The notes beneath the pieces are model-generated. The model saw only the letters and a list, made by a program, of their open reading frames with translations, searched no databases and was not told the DNA's origin. Shown here piece after piece: positions 12,235 to 21,747 of a DNA stretch of 64,000 bases. The translations under genes and the position numbers were made by a program. This stretch comes from Gordius sp. MW1 (Eukaryota > Nematomorpha > Gordioida > Gordea > Gordiidae): assembly GCA_964036665.1 (NCBI GenBank), contig OZ038530.1, positions 21,598,001 through 21,662,000 on the forward strand. The letters run 5' to 3'. Every line of letters begins with the position of its first letter. Within the stretch, counting starts at the first letter, position 1.

Positions 12235-12312
12235 TGAAGCGTTGTTTTTACACCAATTTTAACGTGGTTTTTAATAAATATTTAATTTTATATTAAAACA
12301 ATGACTTTTGGA

Positions 12313-15300
12313 TTAATCGTATTCTGACCCAATAACAACGCTCATCTCATTGCCCACTACCAATGTTTTATGATACCATCTGTTGGTATCCAAAACGACT
12401 AAAACATAAATAGAATTAAAAAATATATTTATACGATAATTAAAAGTAAATTGAAATGGGTTGGAATTGGCAGCAAGATGTCAAATAATTAACTGGTCTA
12501 AAATAAATTTCATAGCTCCTGAAACAGTATAATATTATATTTTTGATCCTTTAATTTATTTATTCAATTAAATATGTAAGTAAATAAAAAACTACAAAAT
12601 TATATTATTCGATATCTCGCAAATTGTCAAAAATGATAATTCGTAAAATAGCTAATAACAAAATCTTATTATTACCAAAATGACTGAACATTTAGGCCAA
12701 GCTAACCATGATTAATACAAAAAAAAATTGTTTATAATATAATGAGGGCAAAATTATGATTTTATAACATGTCTAAATTTATTAATAATAAAAAATATTT
12801 AATTTAAAAGGGGTCGGAAGCCCCTCTCCTCCCCCCCTCCCCCCTTACTAGTTTCTCCTGGTAGTACAGTAACTTCCAAGTTAGGACATGTTATGTAGCA
12901 TTCGGGAGGTGGCTGCAAAATCCATTTTTTAGCTCCTTTTATCTGTGCTTGCCAAGATGGTTTTCCAACATGATCGATCTAAATAATAAATAATGATTCA
13001 CATGCAACAAATATAATTGAACAGGAACGCTCAATTTCAAGGGCCTGGTCAGGATTAGAGGGGAGGGGGGGGGCAATAATAATTTAGGGAGGGGCAAAAT
13101 GATTATTTTTTAAAATTTTAGCCATAATTTTAATAAATTTTAACAATTTTTTGGATTTAGAGGGGGCAGCCGTCCCTCCCTCCCTGCCTCCCCCCCCCCA
13201 TTGGCTACTCCCATGCTCATTTATTCATACGTTTGTGTTAATATGAATATATTTTTTTAAATAAAAGTTCCATTATATTACTAATAAGTGCATAACTAAA
13301 TTTTCTTGCATAATTAAATTCATAAGCTTAATTTGTTCGAAACGAGTTTTGTATGTGGAATAAAGCTGTTTTAAATTAACCTTTATATAAAAAGTAATAT
13401 TCAAACTAGTTGATTATCTATAATTAGCCTACTTTTCAAATTTTTTGGGCCCTAAGTTAGTAATATATCTAATATATCATCCAATATTATAATTTTTAAA
13501 TTAAATTTTCATAAATATATTTGACTTTTTTTATTGTATTTTAATAAACATTTAATATTCGAATAAAGAAAAAATATTTTTCTATTAAACACCGACCTGG
13601 ATAGATAATTAATTCCCTTAACCCTATTTCGTGTGGATTAAAAACAAATTTAAGTTTAATGTAAGATTAAAAATTATTAAATTGTGTGATTTATTCAACA
13701 ATAAATTATAATTATAAATTATAGTTGAAAAAATAAATAAATTGAAAAGAATATGGTATTTTATCTACGCACAAAATTATTTGAAACATCCTATTTGCTT
13801 ACATGGTTAAATTTATTTAAAAGAGAACGTCAGTTGAAAGTAGAGCCCGGCAAAATTTTATTTTATCGGCCCGAACACGGCCTGAGCTCGAGGATTTATT
13901 TTTAATTTTGCCCTAGCCTGCCTCGAGCTCTTATTAATTTTTAAATTTTAGGCCCGAGCCCTGCTTGACATCTTTTTTAATTCACAGCTTTTAGGCCAAT
14001 GTTACGTTTAAAATTTATTTCCTAGTATATAGTAATAATTACGATGATTTAGAATTAAGCGATAATTTTATCTTGCTACTATTGTTTTTTTTTAAGTTTA
14101 TTGAATCAAATACGTAGATATTGACAATACAGGATATGAAATAAATATATATAAAAAAAATAAAAATCAGTCTACATCGAAATCATCAGCTAAAAGAGGC
14201 CATGTGTCGGCCAGCGATTTAAAGTTGTATCTCGCTATAAGGATACCGAGTCTTTGTTTAAAGAGAAAGGGTATAGAATGTTTGGAGGGAGGTGAACGTC
14301 TTCCTAGCTCCTTAAAAAAACTTAAAGCTTGTTTACCAAAGGTGCCCGAACATGAGGCAACCAAAGGGATAGTATGCAAATACTATCTACCTAATTGGCA
14401 ATGACCTTGAGCGTTTGAATTGCAATACAATGTTAATTGATTGTTTATTGTTCTTAAATTGAATGTCTATTTAAACGTGTTATTGTAATTACCAACAATT
14501 ACTTTTTATCTTATCCAATAAAGTGTTTATCTTACTGGATATCCTATAAATCTGGGTTTTGTTTGGAGTTTTAGTCGACTAAACATAAGCATACCAAACG
14601 TTTTTTGGTCTGTTTTTTTCTTAGTCGACCTCTAGGTTAGTCGAAATTTGGAAAACACACCAGAGTCAAGGGTTTATTACAATTTATATAAAGATGCTAT
14701 GCCAACTTATCAACACTTTATGAACATTTTAATTTATGTATATGAGTTAAATTAGTCTAGAAAAACTTTTAAATGGGATATTGCCAAGAGTTTAGATTAG
14801 GCTGGGCTCGGACCTTGGGTCAGGCCAGGCTCGAGTCTGGCTAACCTTTTATGATAGACCCGAGCTTGAGGCCCATATATTTTTCTACCTCGAGCCCATT
14901 TTTACAGAGGAAATGGCATCTTCCGAATTAAATTTTTAACTTTTTTACTATAATAAATATAAAAATATATTTTATTTAATTTACGTGCATGTGGGCACCA
15001 TAACCAGGACTTCCCATAAAAATCCAATCCGTTCGACTGGATTCGGAATCGCTCGGTAAAAAGTATGGTTGGGTATAATATTGTCGAAGGATATTAGCTG
15101 CTTCAGGATCGCAATTACTCCTTCATTATTTTAAAATTTAAAAAAACTATATTTTTTTATATTTTTTTTGTCTTCTGAGAATATTAAATATCACAAATAG
15201 CTTTAAAATTATAAAATAAAAATAATTGACAGGTAATTGTTTTTTAATGTTTGAATTTCAGTTATTGGTCAAGGATTCGAATTTCATTTACATTATGCTT

Positions 15301-18047
15301 TTTTGAATTTTAAATTGCCCAAATTCATATAAAGCACCTAAATGAACTATTAGCTAGACGTTATCAATTAAACTTTACATTTATAAAAATGTTTTTTATA
15401 TCTTATTATGATTAATAATTACGATATTTAATATTTTATATCTGACTTAATCATAATTTTATTTAAAGTTTTACATCTTCATATAAAACGTTCCGTATTT
15501 AAAATTTCTAATTAAGTCCATAGATTAGGAAATTGACTTATATCAAAACTTGATTATCTTAATACTACTAAATCGTTTCATATTGACACTAATGCTCAAA
15601 CACTAACTTAATTTGATATTTTGAATATTTTTGGATAGATTTTATAATATTGATTAAAAAAATAAACATTCGCGTTGTTAGGAAATAAAAAATTATATAT
15701 AATAAAATTATTAAAATTCAAAGAATATTAATATTTTACTAAACTTTATAATAAGTTACTTACCATCCCACATACCAAGGCTTGGATCCGTCTTTAAGCT
15801 GAGCTCGTTCGGGTGTCATACTAAAAACTTGGGCTAAATTTTTAAATTCGGTTTTGTATGGGAAAAATTGACAACTCCTTTGAGCTTTCTCTAATACAGG
15901 ACTTCCCTCGTGGTAAATTCCCTTGAAAAAATCCAATGTAAATGTCTCCTTGGCCGTCCAATCTTAAATTATTTTAAAAAATTTGGTAAATTGTATTTTT
16001 AAAATTTACAAATTATTAAAAACGACAAAATCCCAAAATCAAATGACTATAATTAAAATAAATGCATTGGGTAAGCCCTGGAATTCTCATAATCTATATA
16101 GCCCTGAGCAGTGGTATTAAAACGGCTAGGGTTTGTTTGGTCGATCTTTGGTTTTAGTCGACTAAACATAAGCAGACCAAAAGCTTTTTGATCCGTTTCT
16201 GAGTCGCACAAACTGACCAAAGGTTGTTTTTGTCAAACCTCCTTTAAAAATAAGAATATGCATGGGCGTAGCCAGGGAGGGGCGGCTGCCCCCCTTTAAA
16301 TCCAACAATTCTTTAAAATTAAATAAAATTATGGGTGAAATTTCAAAAAACATCATTTTGCCCCTCCCTAAATCATTATTGCCCCCCCCCCCCTCTAGCA
16401 ACCCTGGCCACGCCCATCAGATATGAAGCAATGGCTTTCATTGTCAACTAGCTGGGAATTTAACTGCAGAGGCGACTGCCCTCCTCTAAATCCAAATTTT
16501 TGGTGAAAATTATTAAAGTGATGGCTAAATGTTCAAAAATTGATCAATTTGCCCCTCCCTAAAATCACTATTGCCCCCCACCTCTAATCCCAATGCTGGC
16601 TACGCCTTTGACTTTAACGTCTATCGATCGAATATAAATTCGCAGGGAAATATTTAGCCATTTTCGCAATTATTCGATATATGGCAACAACCTAGACAAT
16701 TTGCCCAAAATGCATAACTAATAAAGGTATTATTTAGTCGGGCACAAAAGCAATAATGGAATTCGGGCTCGGGCGCAAAATTAAAGCCTATCAGTGGTCA
16801 TTCGCTAGTGTATTTGCGAAAGCAAAATACAAGTCTTAAACAGAAGCAGGAGTTCACAGCCATTGAAAACGCGTATAAATTTCCATGGCAATTATTGAAA
16901 AATTACAAGTAAGACAGGACGGACGGACAACGGACGGCTAACCAAAAGCGAGCCCTTAAATTGCATAGCAATTACTTTAATGGGGAATAGAAGAATCTGT
17001 GTTTTTTTTATTTATAATAAGTGTAAACTGAAAAAAAGTATTTAATTTGTAAAATACTGAATATTTTATAAACATATCTTTCAAAATCTCACTAGACTTG
17101 CCGATAAAAAGTTTAAAGTGTTCTCTTTATTGCACTTGATATTGTGTTTTTTCACCAAAATTCTTTGGAAATTTTAAAAATCCTCCTAACTTTTTCACAG
17201 CTATTTCAAACATTTTATAAATAGACTTAGATTTAACAAAATTTATATGCTATAAAGTTTAGATTTTCAACTTAATAACAGATTATAAGATATAGAAAAA
17301 ATTAATATGAAATCAATCAATGAGTTAATTAAAATTAGTTTATAAACATTTGTTACTTTTCTGGGCATCGGTTATAACTACTGGTTGTAGTGAATAAGCG
17401 TATTTTCTTTCAAATTCTTCTCGCGTTAAATCTGAAACTTTAGGAATCTCTGTTATTTTTGCACATCCTTCACACATAACAGGAGTCCTAAAAAGATCGG
17501 CAAAATAAGATGGACTTTCAATAACACATCTTTCACCCTTTATATCGTAATTTTTAACTTTGCCCAGCCAAAATTTTGCAAAAGATGCCTTGGAAAATGG
17601 ATTACTACTAAAGCTCCCGTTCATATTTAGGCTTGTAACTAATGTTATCGAGCAAATAAAAATGGAAAAAATCATTGATTTTGCGATATAGCCAGTATTG
17701 GACTCATTTTTTCCTCCCAAATCTGACATGAATGTCGAGGTGAAAGGGTCATTACTTGAAAAGTGACCAATATGGACATTTTTAAGTTTGGGGACAATTT
17801 TGAGAATTTCCTTGTAATATGGACATTTGTCGCAAACTTTATTTCTCTGATTGAACGATAATTTTTCCAAATTTTGCAATATCTTCGCTACTTTTCGTTC
17901 TATCGTCAATTCAACGGCCATTGGATTTTCATTTTGATCATCTTCAATCTTATCATTTTCCAAGGCATCGGTTAATGGGGTATTTTCGGAAAATCCATTC
18001 TTTTCAATACTTTTATTAATTTCACTCGAATTTTTTTTGTTTCCCAT
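12313..18047 (-). CDS. Membrane-anchored JmjC/cupin-8 domain protein
   Basis: Five minus-strand exons, 17357-18047, 15764-15962, 14985-15120, 12849-12978 and 12313-12398, join in frame to give 413 residues. Residues 1-120 are charged and low in complexity; 121-140 (IAKSMIFSIFICSITLVTSL) look like a single membrane segment, suggesting a type II membrane protein. Then come a Cys-containing MCEGCAKITEIPKVSDLT and FERKYAYSLQPVVITDAQ. The cupin core reads PWYVGWSNCDP, WIFMGSPGYGAHMHID, VGKPSWQAQIKGAKKWIL and TNRWYHKTLVVGNEMSV. The HxD (H342, D344) and distal H395 fit the Fe(II) facial triad of JmjC/2-oxoglutarate oxygenases. The substrate is unknown; a lumenal or extracellular hydroxylase is inference. 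I recognise the family only at domain level. Introns hold family A, B, C and D elements and an RLE-LINE fragment. Confidence 0.88.
13053..13216. repeat. Family B element (inverse orientation)
   Basis: It has AGAGGGGAGGGGGGGGCAATAATAATTTAGGGAGGGGC on the left, ATTTTAGCCATAATTTTAATAAATT in the middle and GGGGGCAGCCGTCCCTCC...CCATTGGCTACTCCCATG on the right. It lies in the JmjC intron between exons 3 and 4. Confidence 0.8.
13843..13975. repeat. GC-rich family D-like element
   Basis: It contains GGCCCGAACACGGCCTGAGCTCGAGG and its partial inverse CCTCGAGCTC...TTTTAGGCCCGAGCCCTGC. The end motif GAGCCCTGC matches the family D termini. It is about 130 bp. Confidence 0.5.
14085..14398 (-). pseudogene. 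5'-truncated RLE-type LINE, last ~70 codons
   Basis: The minus-strand reading gives IPLVASCSGTFGKQALSFFK, GRRSPPSKHSIPFL, KQRLGILIARYN and LADTWPLLADDFDVD, then a stop. This matches the C-terminus of the copy at 28487-30085 nearly residue for residue. After the stop the minus strand continues as a short 3' UTR with AATAAACTTAAAAAAAAA near 14088-14100, the tail of a target-primed insertion. Only the last 70 or so codons were copied, so this is a dead-on-arrival insertion in a JmjC intron. Confidence 0.8.
14551..14669. repeat. Family A MITE, 3'-truncated
   Basis: TCTGGGTTTTGTTTGG, TTTTAGTCGACTAAACATAAGC, TTTTTTGGTCTGTTTTTTTC and GTCGACCTCTAGG are present. The copy stops at CCAGAGTCAA, so about 70 bp of the right arm are missing. 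Confidence 0.75.
14795..14895. repeat. GC-rich family D-like element
   Basis: GGCTGGGCTCGGACCTTGGG and CAGGCCAGGCTCGAG are followed by GACCCGAGCTTGAGGCCC and CTCGAGCCCATT, an imperfect inverted arrangement. It lies beside the exon at 14985-15120. Confidence 0.4.
16110..16227. repeat. Family A MITE, 3'-truncated
   Basis: It starts TTAAAACGGCTAGGGTTTGTTTGGTCGATC, continues through TTTTAGTCGACTAAACATAAGCAGACC, and stops after CTGACCAAAGG. Confidence 0.75.
16261..16419. repeat. Family B element (full)
   Basis: A near-consensus copy from CATGGGCGTAGCCAGGGAGG to CCTGGCCACGCCCATC, with GGGGCGGCTGCCCCCCTTTAAATCCAA and ATCATTTTGCCCCTCCCTAAATC inside. It is a useful reference for the roughly 160 bp family. 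Confidence 0.88.
16458..16608. repeat. Family B element, second tandem copy
   Basis: It starts inside the left arm (AGGCGACTGCCCTCCTCTAAATCC) and ends CAATGCTGGCTACGCC. It lies 39 bp after the previous family B copy in the same orientation. Confidence 0.8.
16640..16973 (+). repeat. Family C element (reference copy)
   Basis: The most complete family C copy. It includes GACAATTTGCCCAAAATGCATAAC, TTAGTCGGGCACAAAAGC, GGAATTCGGGCTCGGGC, TTTGCGAAAGCAAAATAC, CACAGCCATTGAAAACGCG, ATTTCCATGGCAATTATTG, GGACGGACGGACAACGGACGG, and the end motif AAATTGCATAGCAATTAC. There is no coding capacity. It is in the first JmjC intron. Confidence 0.7.
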
Positions 18048-18410
18048 CGATAAAAAATTGTCAAAAACTTAGGAAAACAATAAAATGGGGGTTAATAATC
18101 AACAAAGGAATAGGCCTTTGTGATAATGTCCTCAATGTAAAACTTCAAGGTCAGACTAATAGAGTAGGACAATCGCGATAATCATATAAATACAGTTATT
18201 TTTTTATAACAGTTGGGTATCGTTTAGTTAATTATCTCGTTATCTAAAAAATGGTTTTTTGATTGGATATATCTGATAAAGTTAGGCCCGATCAAGAGTG
18301 TATTAACGTGTAAAGATCTGCAATTGGATTTATTGGTGCCATTAATCTCTTCTTTCCTACAATTATATGTTCGCGGTGTAATGAGGTGGAAATACTTCCA
18401 TTATATTTAG

Positions 18411-18563
18411 CATTGGATTTAGAGGGGGGGGGCAATAATGATTTAGGGAGAGGCAAAAGAATAATATTTAGTAATTTTAGTCGTAATTATATTAAAATTT
18501 TGAATAAACTTTGGATTTAGGGCGACAGCCGCCCCTCCCTGCCACCCCCTAGCTACGCCCATG
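18411..18563. repeat. Family B element (inverse orientation)
   Basis: It runs from GATTTAGAGGGGGGGGGCAATAATGATTTAGGGAG through TTTTAGTCGTAATTATATT to GACAGCCGCCCCTCCCTGCC...AGCTACGCCCATGG. Confidence 0.8.
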
Positions 18564-19400
18564 GTATCCAACTTAACCAGTTTTATACAAGGGGAGGGGG
18601 TCTGGGCAATATAATGTAGTTTTTTTAGAAATTTAATTATTATTAATAGTCATTATCTGAAATTTTTTGATATGTTGTCTAATAACGTGGATAAAAAAAT
18701 ACCTTGTAAAAAGCTGGATTTAATTTAATTTTTTTAAATAAAGTATTTTGATGCGTTCCTATTTTTTTAAAATAAAATGAAATACTTGGCGAAAATAATA
18801 AATAAAATATACTGATCTGAATTTAAAAAAATTAAAGATTCACATTCTTTTATTTTTAGTTCAAAATTTTGGTGAAAATACTTCGAAGTGCTGCAATTAT
18901 AAAAATTTTAAAGCGCCGTATTTTATTTGTTCTACTAATTCCAAGGATGTATAAATCAAGTCCTATTTTCGATTTTATTTAGATTTTATACAAACAAATT
19001 CACCCAAAACGAAATTTAAGATTGCTTATTTTTATTTATTGGAGCTAACTTACAGCTCTAATAAGATATTTGACTTATAAAACTAAAAGTAACCACTTAT
19101 ATTATATGCTTATTTATTCATTATAATATGTTTTGAAGTTTGTTAAAAAACAGCAGATTTCAAAATGATAACAAAAATAAGAAATTTTTATTAAATACAT
19201 TAGATGAAATACAATCGTTTTACATTTTTTTAGAGCAGTCAGGTATGTGATGAAGGCAATAGTGTAGAAATAGATATGTTAAAGGATCTATCAAATATTA
19301 GGCTCACGTTCGACATAGAATCTATAATAATTTCGACCTTATATTAATTAATCCACCAGATTAGGCCAATAGAATTTTTCATTTTTACAATAGACTACAT

Positions 19401-19658
19401 GCCCCCCTTCTTTTTTTACTCTCTCACTTATCTAAAGGGGGGGGGGGGAGATTTGCCCCCGCCTTTTTTACCCTCTCGCAAAAAAGGGGGGGGGGGGGGG
19501 TAAATCCCCCTCTAAAGAATGGAGAGGGTGGAAGAAGGGGGACAAAAACAAGGGTGTGAGAGGGTAAAGAGGGCGGGCAAATCACCCCCCCCCCCTCCCC
19601 CCGTCGGTAAAAAAAGGGCCCCTTCTGGGGGAGGCAGATGGTGGAAAAAGGGGGGCAA
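19401..19658. repeat. Inverted-repeat element with long G and C runs
   Basis: The left arm GCCCCCCTTCTTTTTTTAC and the right arm GGTGGAAAAAGGGGGGC are inverted. Between them lie G runs of 12 or more at about 19438 and 19487 and C/G blocks at about 19586-19603. Two overlapping short ORFs on opposite strands are by-products of the runs. It differs from family B by lacking the GGGCGTAGCC ends. Strong quadruplex potential is expected from the runs. Confidence 0.6.
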
Positions 19659-21109
19659 AGTTCTTAGTTTATTGATGATATATATTATGAGAAAATTTTT
19701 AAAGTTACTAACTCGCAGCAATTGCTTCTATTAAATCTGCTATCTGCTCGAGTTTGTGCTCCGGCAATCTGCTCAATGCTTAAACAGAATTAGTTGCTTC
19801 GACTCCCCCTCTCAGGCAGTTTTATATGCTAATGTTCTGCCTAGCGCACCGAACAAGCAAGCACAGATTGTGCTATACGCGCTTATCAAACAACTCAGCG
19901 TGCATGCTCGCTTCTGGAGTTAAAGCAAGTGAGCAATTTTACAACTCTTATGCTATCATTATAGTTAATATTAGCGCCATCTATATTTTCTATCCGGAAT
20001 AAAGTATCAGAATTTTATTTGATGTTATTACAGTTTAAGAACATATAAAATTACCAAGTAAATCATACTAATGAAAAAAATCATGTCTTTTAAAAATGAG
20101 TTCTAAATTTTTTGGTAAAAATTATTCATACAGTTATAAAGCAAAATTGTGAAGTAAAAGTAATAATTGATGAGTTATTAAATAATTGCAAATGATTAAT
20201 GATATTCCTGATCTACAATAGACTACTAAAGATAAAAACCATTTGTATCAATAGGCTGGAAATATTATTATTTCTATTAAAGGTATGATGTATCTAGTAA
20301 AAAGTATGTTTTATAAAATTTAATTTTTTTTATACTTTTGAGAATCTTTATAACATCAATAACAACTAATTAATCTAGGCTTTTTAAACTGATTATAACT
20401 AGTCTAAAAATATGAAGATTTATTTTTTGCTATCCTCTTGTTGGCTCATAATCCATTACAGGTCAAATACGTGAAAATAACTCCCTTTTTAGTAGCTCAG
20501 GTGTGTCTTTTTTAAAAGAAACCTGCAACTTTAACATTACCCAGATAAAAAGATCTAAGATTGAGTTTCCAATGGCTTTTAATGGCATCTGTCATTATAA
20601 CTCTAGCAGCAGACTTGATTCAATCCCTTGACCTACGTCGACACACCTTTAAAATATTAACTAAATAAAAAAAAATTAATACTTTGTTAAACCATTTTCA
20701 TTATCAAGATAAGGCCCTATAACACGCATGCAATGCTGTGTGATTCCTCGGTAATTTATTTATATATCAAAAGCCTCCTTCAAAAAACTTTTAAAGTATG
20801 AGTAAAAAAAAGATTAAATGCATGTTAAAATTGGATATAGGCAAATTATAAGCACTAGGGTGTATGTTTTTATTGAGAACAATTTTTAATTGTACATTCA
20901 GACGGCATACAAAGTATTGCTCGCATGTGAAAGCCCGTTACGAAATCAATTAGATTGTTATTTGTTTTTTATAAAGCATAGTCAAAGGTTTGTTTTTATA
21001 ATGTTCCAATTTATAAATATATTTGATGTTTATAAATAACAAGGATTTAATAGATTTCCCTCCCCTTTATTTATAAATCAAATTTATTAGACTAAAATTT
21101 TATCGTTTA

Positions 21110-21185
21110 ATTAAGTTATTGACGTTTGTAAAACGTCAAAATCGCTGTCTTTAAAAACTTTGACAGCAAATGTTTCCAATAGGAT
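21110..21185. repeat. Family E fragment
   Basis: TTGACGTTTGTAAAACGTCAAAATCGCTG, AACTTTGACAGCAAATGTTTCCA matches the interior of the family E elements at 24407-24672 and 45304-45648. Confidence 0.5.
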
Positions 21186-21388
21186 TTGGAAGCTTACTTA
21201 ACTGAAACACTGGACCCATAACTATTAACTTATTTATGTCAGGATTTTTCTGTAAAATTAAAAAAATATATATAGTGTAAAGCTAACCGTGAGCATCATT
21301 TTTCCATTGCACTCACGCGCTTATAGAAGGTACGCTTAAAATAGGATCCTGAGTTTTACAATAGATTTTATTTCAAAACCAGCCGTTC

Positions 21389-21709
21389 TCTAGTGTCATA
21401 GACTAATAAAACTATAGACTGCCGAACAGCTGATTTTTACTATTAAAATCATTCAGACACCAAAATAGCTGCCACATTGTAGGAAAAATTCAACAACAGG
21501 TATATTTATACTTCTCCACAATAAAATATTGAAAAATAAATAAGACTAATAACTTAATTTATAAATCAAAAAAAATAAGTAGATTAGAACAATAAATTGC
21601 TGAATTCTATTGTTTGGTTACAATTTCCCACAATATGGCGGTTGCTATATTTGCTGTAAAATTATCAGCTGTTCGCCAGTCTATAGTTTTATTAGTCTAT
21701 GTCTAGTGT
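21389..21709. mobile_element. Family F hAT-like nonautonomous element with 8-bp TSD
   Basis: The element occupies 21397-21701 (305 bp). The left end CATAGACTAATAAAACTATAGACTG..CGAACAGCTGAT and the complement of the right end agree over about 38 bases with few mismatches. It is flanked by perfect 8-bp direct repeats TCTAGTGT at 21389-21396 and 21702-21709. Eight-base duplications are typical of hAT transposases, but the ends are not a textbook hAT start, so the superfamily is inferred. No ORF is present. It sits directly in front of SLC25A26 and may lie in its promoter or 5' UTR. Confidence 0.85.
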
Positions 21710-21747
21710 ATAAATTTGCCACATGAGAAATTCCATTAATCATAGAA

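Larger units (their letters stand above)
9343..12312. other. Intergenic region upstream of VAP
   Basis: This is the space between the VAP start (9342, minus) and the JmjC gene stop (12313, minus). It would hold the VAP promoter, but no convincing core element could be picked out in the AT-rich sequence. It contains two minus-strand fragments of a degenerate retroelement and one GC-rich family D-like element. The rest shows nothing recognisable. Confidence 0.6.
18048..21747. other. Divergent intergenic region JmjC/SLC25A26
   Basis: This 3.7 kb separates the JmjC start (minus) from the SLC25A26 start (plus) and should hold both promoters. It contains a family B element, a G/C-run inverted element, a fragment of family E and a hAT-like element ending 46 bp before the SLC25A26 ATG. 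The rest is AT-rich with no recognisable gene. No clear promoter motif could be assigned. Confidence 0.6.
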
